A stretch of 64,000 nucleotides of DNA, taken from positions 434,001-498,000 of the forward strand of contig NZ_JALDAY010000006.1 of NCBI RefSeq assembly GCF_022698165.1. Direction: 5' to 3'. Shown here one piece after another: positions 31,376 to 39,646 of this stretch. The stretch is from Streptomyces cylindrosporus (GTDB lineage Bacteria; Actinomycetota; Actinomycetes; Streptomycetales; Streptomycetaceae). How positions within the stretch are numbered: position 1 is the stretch's first letter; every line of letters begins with the position of its first letter. Below the pieces are notes generated by a model. That model made no database searches, was not told the origin of the DNA, and worked only from the letters and a program-made list of their open reading frames with translations. The position numbers and the translations under genes were made by a program.

Positions 31376-32068
31376 ATGGACACCATGACCATCCGCGTGC
31401 TGCTCGCCGACGACCAGGCCCTGCTCAGGGCCACGTTCCGGATCCTGATCGACTCCTGCGCGGACATGGAGGTGGTCGCCGAGGCCACCGACGGTGCCGA
31501 GGCGGTCGACCTGGCCCGCATCCACCGCCCCGACGTCGTCCTGATGGACATCAGGATGCCGGGCACGGACGGCCTGGCCGCCACGACCGTCGTCTGCGCC
31601 GATCCGGAACTGTCGGGCACGCGCGTGCTGATCCTCACCACGTTCGAGATCGACGAGTACGTCGCCCAGGCGCTGCGGGCCGGCGCGAGCGGGTTCCTCG
31701 GCAAGGACGTGACCGCCGACGCCCTCCTGGACGGCATCCGCACGGTCGCGTCCGGCGAGTCGCTGCTTTCGCCGCACGCCACGCGCGTGCTGATCGCGCG
31801 TTTTCTGACCGCCCCGGCACAGGGCGCGCGCCTGGCGGCGTCCGACGACCTGTCCGCGCTGACGGCTCGGGAGCGGGAGGTGATGGCCTGGGTGGCCGAG
31901 GGCCACTCCAACGAGGAGATCGCCGAGAAGCTCTACGTCAGCCCGCTGACCGTACGCACCCACGTGCACCGCGCGATGACGAAGCTGGGCGCCCGCGACC
32001 GCGCCCAGCTCGTCGTCATCGCCTATCAGTCGGGGCTCGTGCAGGCCCCGCCGCGCAGCGAGCGCTGA
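31376..32068 (+). CDS. LuxR/NarL-family response regulator
   Basis: A 230-residue regulator. The receiver has the acidic pair (VLLADDQAL), the acceptor Asp (VVLMDIRMPGTDG) and Lys (GFLGKDV). The C-terminal LuxR helix-turn-helix is LTAREREVMAWVAEGHSNEE followed by LYVSPLTVRTHVHRAMTKLG. Partner of the histidine kinase just upstream. ATG 31385 is an alternative start. Its targets are not shown by the sequence; the neighbouring MMPL relic may have been one, since such pairs often flank MMPL or ABC exporters. Confidence 0.93.
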   Translation: MDTMTIRVLLADDQALLRATFRILIDSCADMEVVAEATDGAEAVDLARIHRPDVVLMDIRMPGTDGLAATTVVCADPELSGTRVLILTTFEIDEYVAQALRAGASGFLGKDVTADALLDGIRTVASGESLLSPHATRVLIARFLTAPAQGARLAASDDLSALTAREREVMAWVAEGHSNEEIAEKLYVSPLTVRTHVHRAMTKLGARDRAQLVVIAYQSGLVQAPPRSER

Positions 32069-32072
32069 GGCG

Positions 32073-32774
32073 TCAGCCGGCGGACAGCTTGTCCAGCCAC
32101 TGCTCCAGCAGCGCCGACTCGGCGGGGGTGAACACCGGGGACTGCTCGGCACGCAGCCGGGCCGCGAGCGTGGCGGCGGCGACGGGCACGGCCCTGTCCC
32201 GACCGTCCTGCTCCCCCGCCTGCTCGCTCTCGGCGGGCCGGGTCAGCGTGCCGAGCAGGGCGTCGCGCAGCCGCTCGGAGAACCGCGGGTCCGGGTACTG
32301 CTCGGGCCTGGTGAGCATCGACAGGGCCGCGCCCACGTTGGCGGACATGATCATCCGGGTGGCGAGGGCGGGCGGGACGGTGAGCCGTCCGGCGGCCGCG
32401 CAGCGCTCCAGGATCTCCAGCAGCAGGGCGTGCGCCTCCTGGGCGGCGGCGGGCGGGACCGTGAGCTCGGGCGAGTACATCAGCCGGTAGTGGTTGGGGT
32501 GCTCCAGGGCGAAGCGCATGTGGTTGTCCCAGCCGCTCCTGAGGTCGGCCACCGGATCGCCGCTGGGCCGGGCCGCCCGCTTCGAGGCGAGGTACTCCTC
32601 GAACCCCCGGTCGACGACGGCCGCCAGCAGCCCCGCCTTGTCCCCGAACAGCCGGTAGAGCATCGGCGCCCCCACCCCGGCCTTCTCGCACACAGCACGG
32701 GTGGAGACATCGGCGGCCGGCGCCTCGGCCAGCAGTTCGGTGGCCGCTTCCAGGATCTTTTCCCTCGCATCCAT
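32073..32774 (-). CDS. TetR-family regulator controlling the SDR genes
   Basis: A 233-residue TetR protein (239 if ATG 32792 is used). The DNA-binding part is MDAREKILEAATELLAEAPA with VCEKAGVGAPMLYRLFGDKA as the recognition helix and clamp. The ligand domain has a TetR_C-type NHYRLMYSPEL block. It is divergent from two SDR genes across 95-115 bases that contain two GATACGAA repeats and a TATCG-T-CGATA palindrome, the likely operators. Ends 5 bases after the LuxR response regulator gene on the other strand. Confidence 0.9.
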   Translation of the reverse strand: MDAREKILEAATELLAEAPAADVSTRAVCEKAGVGAPMLYRLFGDKAGLLAAVVDRGFEEYLASKRAARPSGDPVADLRSGWDNHMRFALEHPNHYRLMYSPELTVPPAAAQEAHALLLEILERCAAAGRLTVPPALATRMIMSANVGAALSMLTRPEQYPDPRFSERLRDALLGTLTRPAESEQAGEQDGRDRAVPVAAATLAARLRAEQSPVFTPAESALLEQWLDKLSAG

Positions 32775-32801
32775 GGGTACAAGGTACGCCATCCGTAACG
32801 C

Positions 32802-32854
32802 CGATACGAATTGACTGTACCGACGCTACGATTCCGTGTTATCGTCGATACGAA
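32802..32854. promoter_or_regulatory. Candidate TetR operators: CGATACGAA direct repeats and a palindrome
   Basis: CGATACGAA occurs at 32802-32810 and 32846-32854, 44 bp apart (about four helical turns, the same DNA face). The second overlaps the palindrome TATCGTCGATA (32840-32850). They lie in the divergent tetR/SDR gap. Confidence 0.58.
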
Positions 32855-32887
32855 GCAGTCGTAGCAGCGCTAACAAAGGATGCAGTC

Positions 32888-33637
32888 ATGACCTCTCAGC
32901 CCCAGCAGGACCGGCGTGTCGCGATCGTCACCGGGGGTTCGCGCGGCATCGGACGACAGGTCGCCCAGCGGCTCGCCGCCGACGGCTTCGCGGTCGTCGT
33001 CGGCTACGCGGGCAACAAGGACGCGGCGGACGACGTCGTGGCCGGGATCGAGGCGGCCGGCGGCACGGCGTACGCCGCCCGCGCGGACGTCGCCGACGAG
33101 GCCGAGGTCACCGCCCTGTTCGACCTGGCGGAGGCCACGTACGGCGGCGTCGACGCGGTCGTGCACGCGGCCGGCCGGATGCCGCTGTCCCCGGTCGCGG
33201 AGCTCGACCTCGGCGAGCTGGACGCCCTGTACCGGACCAACATCCGCGGCACCTTCGTGGTCGACCAGCAGGCCGCGCGCCGGCTGCGGCCCGGCGGAGC
33301 GCTCGTCAACTTCTCCAGCTCGGTGGTGGGCCTCGCCTTCCCGGGCTACGGCGCCTACGCGGCGAGCAAGGGCGCGGTCGAGGCCCTGACGCTGATCCTC
33401 GCCCGGGAGCTGCGCGGCCGTGACGTGACCGTGAACGCGGTGGCGCCCGGCCCCACCGCGACCGATCTCTTCCTGGACGGCAAGGACGAGGAGACCGTCG
33501 CCCGGCTGGCCGGACAGGCGCCGCTGGAGCGGCTGGGCACGCCGGAGGACATAGCCAACGTCGTCGCCTTCCTGACCGGCCGCGAGGGCCACTGGGTCAA
33601 CGGCCAGGTGCTGCGGGCCAACGGCGGCATCATCTGA
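32888..33637 (+). CDS. Short-chain dehydrogenase/reductase
   Basis: A 249-residue classical SDR. The cofactor site is AIVTGGSRGIGRQVAQRLA, HAAGRM is the N-A-G equivalent, the catalytic Ser is in VNFSSSVVG, and YGAYAASKGAVEAL gives the Tyr-x3-Lys pair. The end HWVNGQVLRANGG is typical. It is probably NADP-dependent, as the Arg in SRGIG and the residue pattern suggest. First of two SDR genes transcribed away from a TetR regulator whose candidate sites are in the promoter. The substrate is unknown; such pairs often handle carbonyl toxins. Confidence 0.92.
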   Translation: MTSQPQQDRRVAIVTGGSRGIGRQVAQRLAADGFAVVVGYAGNKDAADDVVAGIEAAGGTAYAARADVADEAEVTALFDLAEATYGGVDAVVHAAGRMPLSPVAELDLGELDALYRTNIRGTFVVDQQAARRLRPGGALVNFSSSVVGLAFPGYGAYAASKGAVEALTLILARELRGRDVTVNAVAPGPTATDLFLDGKDEETVARLAGQAPLERLGTPEDIANVVAFLTGREGHWVNGQVLRANGGII

Positions 33638-33708
33638 CGGCTCACCGCCGTCGCCCTGCACAGCAACCCCCATCCAGAGGATTCCGACAGGATCCGAGAG
33701 GAACAGTC

Positions 33709-34611
33709 ATGAACGACAGCAAGGTCGTCCTCGTCACCGGCGCCTCCAGCGGTTTCGGCGCCCTCACCGTCCGCGCGCTCGCCGCGCACGGCCACACCGT
33801 CTACGCGGGCATGCGCGCCCTGGGCAGCCGTAACGCCGGAGCCGCCGCCGACCTCGCATCCCATGCGGCCGAGCACGGCGTGGACCTGCGCGCCGTGGAA
33901 CTCGACGTCACCCGGCAGGACAGCGCGGACGCGGCCGTCGCCCGGGTCGTCGCGGAGCAGGGGCGCCTGGACGTGGTGGTGCACAACGCCGGGCACATGG
34001 TGCTCGGCCCGGCCGAGGCCTTCACCCCCGAGCAGCTGGCAGACGTGTACGACACCAACGTGCTCGGCACCCAGCGCGTCAACCGCGCGGCACTGCCCCG
34101 GCTGCGCGAGCAGGGGCACGGCCACCTCGTGTGGATCGGCTCCTCCAGCACCCGCGGCGGCTGCCCGCCCTTCCTCGCCCCGTACTTCGCGGCGAAGGCC
34201 GCCATGGACGCCCTCGCGGTGAGTTACGCGGCCGAGGTCGTCCGGTTCGGGATCGACACCACCATCGTGGTGCCCGGCGCCTTCACCTCGGGCACGAACC
34301 ACTTCGCGCACGCCGGCACACCGGCCGACGGCGAGCGGGCGACCGCCTACGACGCCCGGTACAAGACGCTCATGGACGACGTGAACGAGCGGCTGGCGCG
34401 GCTGATACCGCCGGACGCGGACGTGGCCAAGGTCGCCGAGGCGGTCGTACGCAGCGTGGAACTCCCGCCGGGCGAGCGCCCGTTCCGGCTCCATGTCGAC
34501 CCGAGCCGCGACGGCAGCGAGGTGGTGTCCGCCGTGGCCGACCGCATCCGGGTGGAGTTCTTCCGCCGCGTCGGCCTGGAGGACCTGCTGACACCGGCGA
34601 GCAGTCTGTAG
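33709..34611 (+). CDS. Short-chain dehydrogenase/reductase
   Basis: A 300-residue classical SDR. It has VVLVTGASSGFGALTVRALA as the nucleotide site, VVHNAGHM (NAG), catalytic Ser in WIGSSSTRGG and PYFAAKAAMDALAVSYAAEV with the Tyr-x3-Lys pair. A longer C-terminal region (after residue 190) with PGAFTSGTNHF resembles SDRs of the retinol/hydroxysteroid-like group. It lies 71 bases after the first SDR and is probably in the same TetR-controlled unit. Substrate unknown. Confidence 0.9.
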   Translation: MNDSKVVLVTGASSGFGALTVRALAAHGHTVYAGMRALGSRNAGAAADLASHAAEHGVDLRAVELDVTRQDSADAAVARVVAEQGRLDVVVHNAGHMVLGPAEAFTPEQLADVYDTNVLGTQRVNRAALPRLREQGHGHLVWIGSSSTRGGCPPFLAPYFAAKAAMDALAVSYAAEVVRFGIDTTIVVPGAFTSGTNHFAHAGTPADGERATAYDARYKTLMDDVNERLARLIPPDADVAKVAEAVVRSVELPPGERPFRLHVDPSRDGSEVVSAVADRIRVEFFRRVGLEDLLTPASSL

Positions 34612-34650
34612 CAGCGCCGTTCGGCGACTTCGGGCGAACGGGAGCCGAGC

Positions 34651-34780
34651 AGGACCGGGTCGGCGGCATGGTGGCGGACGGACCGGGCAGGAGCGGTTCG
34701 GCGGCATGCGGGTGGACGGGACCGGGCAAGACCGCCTCGACGGCATGGTGGCGGACAGGACCGGGCAGGAACGGTCGGAC
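34651..34780. repeat. 39-bp imperfect tandem repeat (minisatellite)
   Basis: Units begin with GGACCGGGCA or a close variant at 34652, 34680, 34719 and 34758 (steps 28, 39, 39), each containing a (G/A)CGGCATG and ending GTGGCGGAC or similar. The first unit lacks 11 bases. It lies in the 262-bp gap between the second SDR and the ligase gene and is in no supported reading frame, though 39 is a multiple of three. Confidence 0.75.
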
Positions 34781-34873
34781 GACCCTGGCCCGGCCTTCTT
34801 CGGACAGCGCCGTTCAGGGGAAACCCGGGGGCAGGGCGCGTGACGGTCGGCGGGGCCGTCGACATCTCACCCC

Positions 34874-35857
34874 GTGACGCTCCCTCTGATCCCGCCGATG
34901 CTGGCCACACCGGGCCGCCTGCCGCCCGCCGCGCAGGACGCCCGTTGGGCCTACGAGACCAAGCAGGACGGCCAGCGTGTGGTGGCCTACCTCGAAGGGG
35001 ACGGTGGCGTGCTGCTGCGTGCCCGGTCCGGGGAGGACATCACCGGCGCCTACCCCGAGCTGCACGCGCTCGGCACGGCGCTGGGGACGACGTCCGCCGT
35101 GCTGGACGGCGAGGTGCTGGCGCTCGACGAACGGGGCCGCGCCGACTTCCAGTTGCTGCAGTCCCGCATGGGCCTGGTGCACTCACCCGGCAGGGCGGCA
35201 CGTCAGGCGGCGAAGGTGCCGGTCCATCTGGTGCTGTTCGACGTGATGCATCTCGGCGGCCGGGACCTCACCCCGCTCCCCTACACCCACCGCCGGGAGC
35301 TGCTGCACGGACTCGGTCTGGACGGCCCGTTCTGGTCCACGCCCGCCGCCCTCGTCGGACACGGCGAGCAGGCCCTGCGGGCCACCCGGGAACACGGTCT
35401 GGAGGGACTGGTGTGCAAACGGCTCGACTCGGTCTACGAGCCCGGGGTGCGCTCCCGCAACTGGATCAAGATCCGCAACATGCGCACCGAGGACGTCCTG
35501 GTGGGCGGCTGGCTGCCCGGCAAGGGTCGGCTGTCGGGCCTACCCGGCGCGGTCCTGGTCGGGCAGCGGGCCGGCGAACGCCTTCGGTACGTCGGCAGTG
35601 TGGGCACCGGCTGGAGCGAGACCGAGCGCAGCCGGCTGGCCGAGCTGCTGGCGGCCGCCGCGACGGACGTGTGCCCCTTCGACCCCGCCCCGCGGGTCGC
35701 CGGTGCGCACTGGGTCGTGCCGCGGCTCGTCGGCGAGGTCCGCTACAGCACCCGCACCCGGGCCGGTCTGCTGCGCCAGCCGTCCTGGCTGCGGCTGCGG
35801 CCCGACCTCGCGCCGGAGGACGCGGCGGCCGACCTCCCGGACGACACCACCCACTGA
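34874..35857 (+). CDS. ATP-dependent DNA ligase (LigD/LigC ligase-domain type)
   Basis: A 327-residue ligase with a nucleotidyltransferase domain (1-195) and OB-fold (200-315). The AMP-accepting Lys is in YETKQDGQRVVAYLE (motif I, K-x-D-G-x-R). Motif III is VHLVLFDVMHLGG, motif IV GLEGLVCKR and motif V SRNWIKIR. It seals nicks or ends using ATP; small ligases of this kind act with Ku or in base-excision repair in actinomycetes. GTG 34874 starts the conserved LPLIPPMLATPGRLP block. Neither Ku nor a polymerase is adjacent. A separate PE-domain protein is encoded at 14430. Confidence 0.92.
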   Translation: MTLPLIPPMLATPGRLPPAAQDARWAYETKQDGQRVVAYLEGDGGVLLRARSGEDITGAYPELHALGTALGTTSAVLDGEVLALDERGRADFQLLQSRMGLVHSPGRAARQAAKVPVHLVLFDVMHLGGRDLTPLPYTHRRELLHGLGLDGPFWSTPAALVGHGEQALRATREHGLEGLVCKRLDSVYEPGVRSRNWIKIRNMRTEDVLVGGWLPGKGRLSGLPGAVLVGQRAGERLRYVGSVGTGWSETERSRLAELLAAAATDVCPFDPAPRVAGAHWVVPRLVGEVRYSTRTRAGLLRQPSWLRLRPDLAPEDAAADLPDDTTH

Positions 35858-36000
35858 CGCCCCGTCACCATCCGAATATTGGGCTGTGCTTCACCACTGG
35901 TACGCCTGTGGCCTCTTGGCCCGGAAGTGAAATGCCGCGATGCTGAACTCCCTTGCCCCCCACAGCCGTTGGGCTGCGCCCGGACCAGGAGGAGGACGCA

Positions 36001-36777
36001 GTGTCGTCAGCGAAGTTCAAGGTGAACCGCAGGAGATGGCTGACCGGTCTGGCCGGTGCCGCCGTGCTCGTCGTGGCGTTTCCGTCCGCCGCCTTCGCGG
36101 CGCCGCCGACGGCGCTGCCGGCCAATGCCGAGGCCGCCGAGTTCACGTACCAGCCGGCTTTCGACTACGACACGGACGGCTGCTACCCGACCCCCGCGAT
36201 CGGCCCCGACGGCACCATCAACGGCGGTCTGAAGCCCACCGGTTCGCTCAACGGGGAGTGCCACGACGCGTCCGACCTGGACAACACCAACAGCTACTCC
36301 CGCTACAAGTGCAACAACGGCTGGTGCGCCTACATGTACGGCCTGTACTTCGAGAAGGACCAGGCCATCTCCGGCAGCAGCATCGGCGGGCACCGGCACG
36401 ACTGGGAGCACGTGGTGGTCTGGGTGCAGGACGGCCAGATCAAGTACGTGTCGACGTCCAACCACGGCTCGTTCACCGTGCACGCCGCCTCCGAGGTCCG
36501 CTTCGACGGCGGCCACCCGAAGATCGTCTACCACAAGGACGGCATCAGCACGCACTGCTTCCGGCTGGCGAACTCGAACGACGAGCCGCCGGAGAACGAC
36601 AAGCACACCTGGCAGTACCCGCCGCTGGTCGGCTGGAACGGCTACCCGGCGGGCCTGCGCGACAAGCTCAGCGCGTACGACTTCGGCAGCGCCAACTTCG
36701 GCCTCAAGGACGCCAGCTTCGCCTCGCACCTCTCCTCGGCGAAGCCGTCCGGCATCGCGTTCGACCCGAACGCCTGA
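36001..36777 (+). CDS. Secreted NPP1-type necrosis-inducing protein (NLP)
   Basis: A 258-residue secreted protein of the NEP1-like (NPP1) family. An N-terminal signal (VNRRRWLTGLAGAAVLVVAF with AFAAPP cleavage region) precedes the fold. The family's hallmark heptapeptide is intact: IGGHRHDWEHVVVWV near residues 129-143 (GHRHDWE, metal and activity site). Cys pairs (GCYPTP/GECHD and KCNNGWCAYMYG) are present, and WQYPPLVGWNGYP is near the end. Plant-pathogen NLPs bind membrane sphingolipids and lyse dicot cells. Start GTG 36001 has AGGAGG 5 bases upstream. It stands alone, followed by its own terminator. Activity in this strain is inferred. Confidence 0.92.
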   Translation: MSSAKFKVNRRRWLTGLAGAAVLVVAFPSAAFAAPPTALPANAEAAEFTYQPAFDYDTDGCYPTPAIGPDGTINGGLKPTGSLNGECHDASDLDNTNSYSRYKCNNGWCAYMYGLYFEKDQAISGSSIGGHRHDWEHVVVWVQDGQIKYVSTSNHGSFTVHAASEVRFDGGHPKIVYHKDGISTHCFRLANSNDEPPENDKHTWQYPPLVGWNGYPAGLRDKLSAYDFGSANFGLKDASFASHLSSAKPSGIAFDPNA

Positions 36778-36810
36778 CACCGGGACCGTTCGTCGGCCGT
36801 CGTTCCACAG

Positions 36811-36837
36811 CTCCCGGAGTCATCCTGGCTCCGGGAG
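36811..36837 (+). terminator. Terminator hairpin after the NLP gene
   Basis: Perfect 9-bp stem CTCCCGGAG / CTCCGGGAG with a 9-base loop, 33 bases after the NLP stop and just before the ribosome site of the next gene. Confidence 0.72.
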
Positions 36838-36853
36838 ACAGGAGGGACGCAGC

Positions 36854-38410
36854 ATGCCGGTCGAGGAACGGAGCAGCCGCGGACGGCTCTCCCGACGGGG
36901 CTTCCTGGCCGCGGTGACCGTTCTCGGCGCCGCGAGTGCGCGGACCGCGGCGCAGGGGAACGGCTACACCATGCCCACCCTCGCCTTCGCCGACCCGGCC
37001 GTCCAGCACCGGCTCGGCACCCTGTACTCGACCGCGCTGGCGACCCTCGCCGGCAGGCACACCATCGACGCCGACCCGTCCGTGTACGACAGGGCGGGGC
37101 TGCTCGCCTACCCGCCCGGGACGGTCGTACGGGCGGGTGGCGGCTATCCGGCGCCGCAGCGGTGGACGCGGGACGCGGCCGTCAACGCGTGGAGCGGGGT
37201 CAGCCTGCTCGCGCCGGCCGTGGGCCGCAACACCCTGTGGTCGGTGGTCGACCGGGGTCCGGGCGGACTGGTCGTGCAGCAGGACGACCAGTGGTGGGAC
37301 CAGGTGGTGTGGATCGTGGCCGCCCTGCACCACTACCGGGTCACCGGCGACCGCGTCTTCCTGACCCGGGCCCACGAGACCTCCGCCAACACCCTCGCCG
37401 CGCGCCGCACGAGCGACTTCGACCCGGCCTACGGCCTGTTCCGGGGGCCCGGATTCATGAACGACGGCATCTCCGGCTACCCGAGCCCGCCCGCCTCCGC
37501 CCAGGCGCACTCGTCCTTCGTCCTCGACCATCCGGGCACCGAACGCCTGATGTGCCTGTCGACGAACTGCCTCTACTACAGCGCCCTTTCGGCGCTCGCG
37601 GACATGGCCGACGCCCTGGGCGAGCCGACGCGGGCGGTGTCGCTGCAGGCAGAGGCGGCGCGCCTCCGGAAGGCCGTCGACCGGCATCTGTGGCGGGAGG
37701 ACGCGGGCACGTACGCCTACTTCGTCCGCGAAGACGGGCACGTCGACACCTCCCAGGAGGGTGCCGGACTCGCCCTCGCCGTCCTGTGCGGAGTCGCCGA
37801 CGCGCGACGGGCCCGGCTGCTCCTGGACGGCACTCACTGGCAGCCGCACGGCATCGTCAACGTCTGGCCGCACTTCCCGCGCTTCGACGACAGCGGACCG
37901 GGGCGGCACAACGTCATGGTGTGGCCGATGGTGCACGGCCTGTACGGGAACGCGGCCGCCGGCGCGGGCCGCGCCGACCTGTTCGAGCGGGCCGTCGACC
38001 GCCTCGCCGCTCTCGTCTCGGCGAGCGACGACGACTTCTACGAGCTGTACGACTCCGTGACCGGCGCCGTCGACGGCGGCTGGCAGGAGGGCGGCAGCGG
38101 GCGGGCCGAGCACTTCGTCTCGCAGCCGGACCAGACCTGGTCGGCGACGGCGTACCTGCGGCTGGTCAACGAGGGTCTGTTCGGGCTGACCTTCACCGAG
38201 GACGCCGTACGGCTGCGGCCGTGTCTGCCCCCGGGGTGGGGTGCGGTGAGCCTGCGCGGGCTGGCCTACCGGGACATGACGCTCGACCTCACGCTGAGCG
38301 GCGGCGGCAGCCGGGTGCGGGCGTGCACGATCGACGGACGGGCCGCGGCACCCGTCGTACCGGCCGACGGAACCGGACACCACAGCGTGGACCTGGTCCT
38401 CGGGATCTAG
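36854..38410 (+). CDS. Tat-exported six-hairpin (alpha/alpha)6 glycosidase-like protein
   Basis: A 518-residue secreted protein. The Tat signal reads RLSRRGFLAAVTVLGAASA. The body has the pattern of (alpha/alpha)6-barrel glycosidases: QRWTRDAAVNAWSGVSLLAP near residue 100, FRGPGFMNDGISGYPSP, DTSQEGAGLALAVLCG with a Glu, NVWPHFPRFDD and GGWQEGGSGRAEHFVSQPDQ with candidate catalytic acids, and TWSATAYLRLVNEGLFGL. A beta-sandwich tail (VRLRPCLPPGWGAVSLRGLA) resembles those of GH65/GH78-like enzymes. I cannot assign a numbered family or substrate. GGAGGG precedes the ATG. It is next to the NLP gene, so plant polymer use is a possible context. Confidence 0.78.
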   Translation: MPVEERSSRGRLSRRGFLAAVTVLGAASARTAAQGNGYTMPTLAFADPAVQHRLGTLYSTALATLAGRHTIDADPSVYDRAGLLAYPPGTVVRAGGGYPAPQRWTRDAAVNAWSGVSLLAPAVGRNTLWSVVDRGPGGLVVQQDDQWWDQVVWIVAALHHYRVTGDRVFLTRAHETSANTLAARRTSDFDPAYGLFRGPGFMNDGISGYPSPPASAQAHSSFVLDHPGTERLMCLSTNCLYYSALSALADMADALGEPTRAVSLQAEAARLRKAVDRHLWREDAGTYAYFVREDGHVDTSQEGAGLALAVLCGVADARRARLLLDGTHWQPHGIVNVWPHFPRFDDSGPGRHNVMVWPMVHGLYGNAAAGAGRADLFERAVDRLAALVSASDDDFYELYDSVTGAVDGGWQEGGSGRAEHFVSQPDQTWSATAYLRLVNEGLFGLTFTEDAVRLRPCLPPGWGAVSLRGLAYRDMTLDLTLSGGGSRVRACTIDGRAAAPVVPADGTGHHSVDLVLGI

Positions 38411-38481
38411 GTCCGGAAGCGTGCCGGGCTTGGTTCCCGCGCCCGATCCCGGGCCGCGGGCCGGTGCCTAGCGTCGTTCCC

Positions 38482-39498
38482 ATGCAGACCACCGACACGA
38501 GCGGACAGCTCGAAGAAGCCCTGGAACGAGTCCACGCCACCGGACCGGAGCGCCTCGGCCGGCTCACGAACCACGCTCCGATGGTCGTCGAGGCGCTCGC
38601 CGCGCACGGACAGGCGGGCGCCGTGCACCGCTGGCTGGACCTGTACCACGACAAGTTGGAGGACTTCCCCGACAGGCTCGAACCCGTGACGGACGCCAAC
38701 TGGCCCACGGCGCTGGGCGATCCACGCCGGGCCGCGGACTGGATCGACCACTTCACGCGGACGCTCGCGGAGCGTCCGTGGCGGGACGTCCTCGCCGAGT
38801 GGTGGCCGCGCCTGCTGCCGGGCATGTACGGCGGTTCCACGCATCCCGTGATCCGGACCGGCCACGCGGTGCGCGCCCTGGAATCCGGCGAGAACGCACC
38901 CCGCCGCACCGAACTCGCCCACGCCCTGGGCTACTGGGCGGCCCGCCACCACCCCGTCTCCGGCATCACCACCCTGCCCGGCGCGCCGACGGCCGCGGCC
39001 TCCCTCGACGCCGTCCCCGCGATCGCCGAGGGTCCGATGGGATTCCCGGCGCGGCTGGCCGCGGTACGCCGACTCCCGCTGTGGGCGGGCGAAGTGAGCG
39101 ACCCGGACACGGCCCGGGAGCGCCTGACGGAACTGGTGCAGGCCGCGACCCACCGGTACGCCACCCACGGGCACGGCGAGGAGACCATGCTCGTGCACGC
39201 GGCGACGGCACCCAACGCGGTGCTGCGCACGCTGGGTTCACTGCCCCGCGACCTGTGGGCCCCCAGCCTGCACGCCGCCTGGACGGCGTCCGCGGCGGTC
39301 ACCGCGATGTACGCCCCCGCCGAGCCCGTCACCTACACGCCCCCGGCGCGCCTGACGGCGGAAGAGGTCGTGGAACGCGCCCTGGCACACGGCGACGAGC
39401 ACGTCATCAAGCTCACCGACACGGCCCTGGACGTCGGCGACGAACAGGCACTGGCGGCCGCCCAGCGGGCGATCGAGATCAGCGCGCCCTTGGTGTAG
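38482..39498 (+). CDS. Questin oxidase-like (DUF4243) protein
   Basis: A 338-residue soluble alpha-helical protein of the questin oxidase-like family, named for a fungal enzyme that opens an anthraquinone ring. Typical stretches are GRLTNHAPMVVEALAAHG, WLDLYHDKLEDFPDR, WWPRLLPGMYGGSTHPVIRT, HALGYWAARH and AMYAP. The His-containing N-H-x-P, H-P-V-I-R and G-Y-W-A-A-R-H blocks are conserved in the family. Bacterial members are widespread and their reaction is unknown. It lies 71 bases after the glycosidase gene. Start ATG 38482 fits the family N-terminus. Confidence 0.82.
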   Translation: MQTTDTSGQLEEALERVHATGPERLGRLTNHAPMVVEALAAHGQAGAVHRWLDLYHDKLEDFPDRLEPVTDANWPTALGDPRRAADWIDHFTRTLAERPWRDVLAEWWPRLLPGMYGGSTHPVIRTGHAVRALESGENAPRRTELAHALGYWAARHHPVSGITTLPGAPTAAASLDAVPAIAEGPMGFPARLAAVRRLPLWAGEVSDPDTARERLTELVQAATHRYATHGHGEETMLVHAATAPNAVLRTLGSLPRDLWAPSLHAAWTASAAVTAMYAPAEPVTYTPPARLTAEEVVERALAHGDEHVIKLTDTALDVGDEQALAAAQRAIEISAPLV

Positions 39499-39646
39499 CG
39501 GGCCACTCGGCCGTGGCTGACGCTGCGCGGGCACGGCGTCGAGGCGAGGTGTGCGGGGCAGTCGGCGACGCTCCCGGCGAGGCGCCGTCCTGACAGGAAG
39601 GCCTGCGAGGATCGGGGATCGCGACGAGAGAAAGAACCTGGAAGCG

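Noticed and set aside
34651..34780. Possible CRISPR array
   Set aside because: Units are continuous and imperfect with no unique spacers, and there is no cas gene. It is a tandem repeat.
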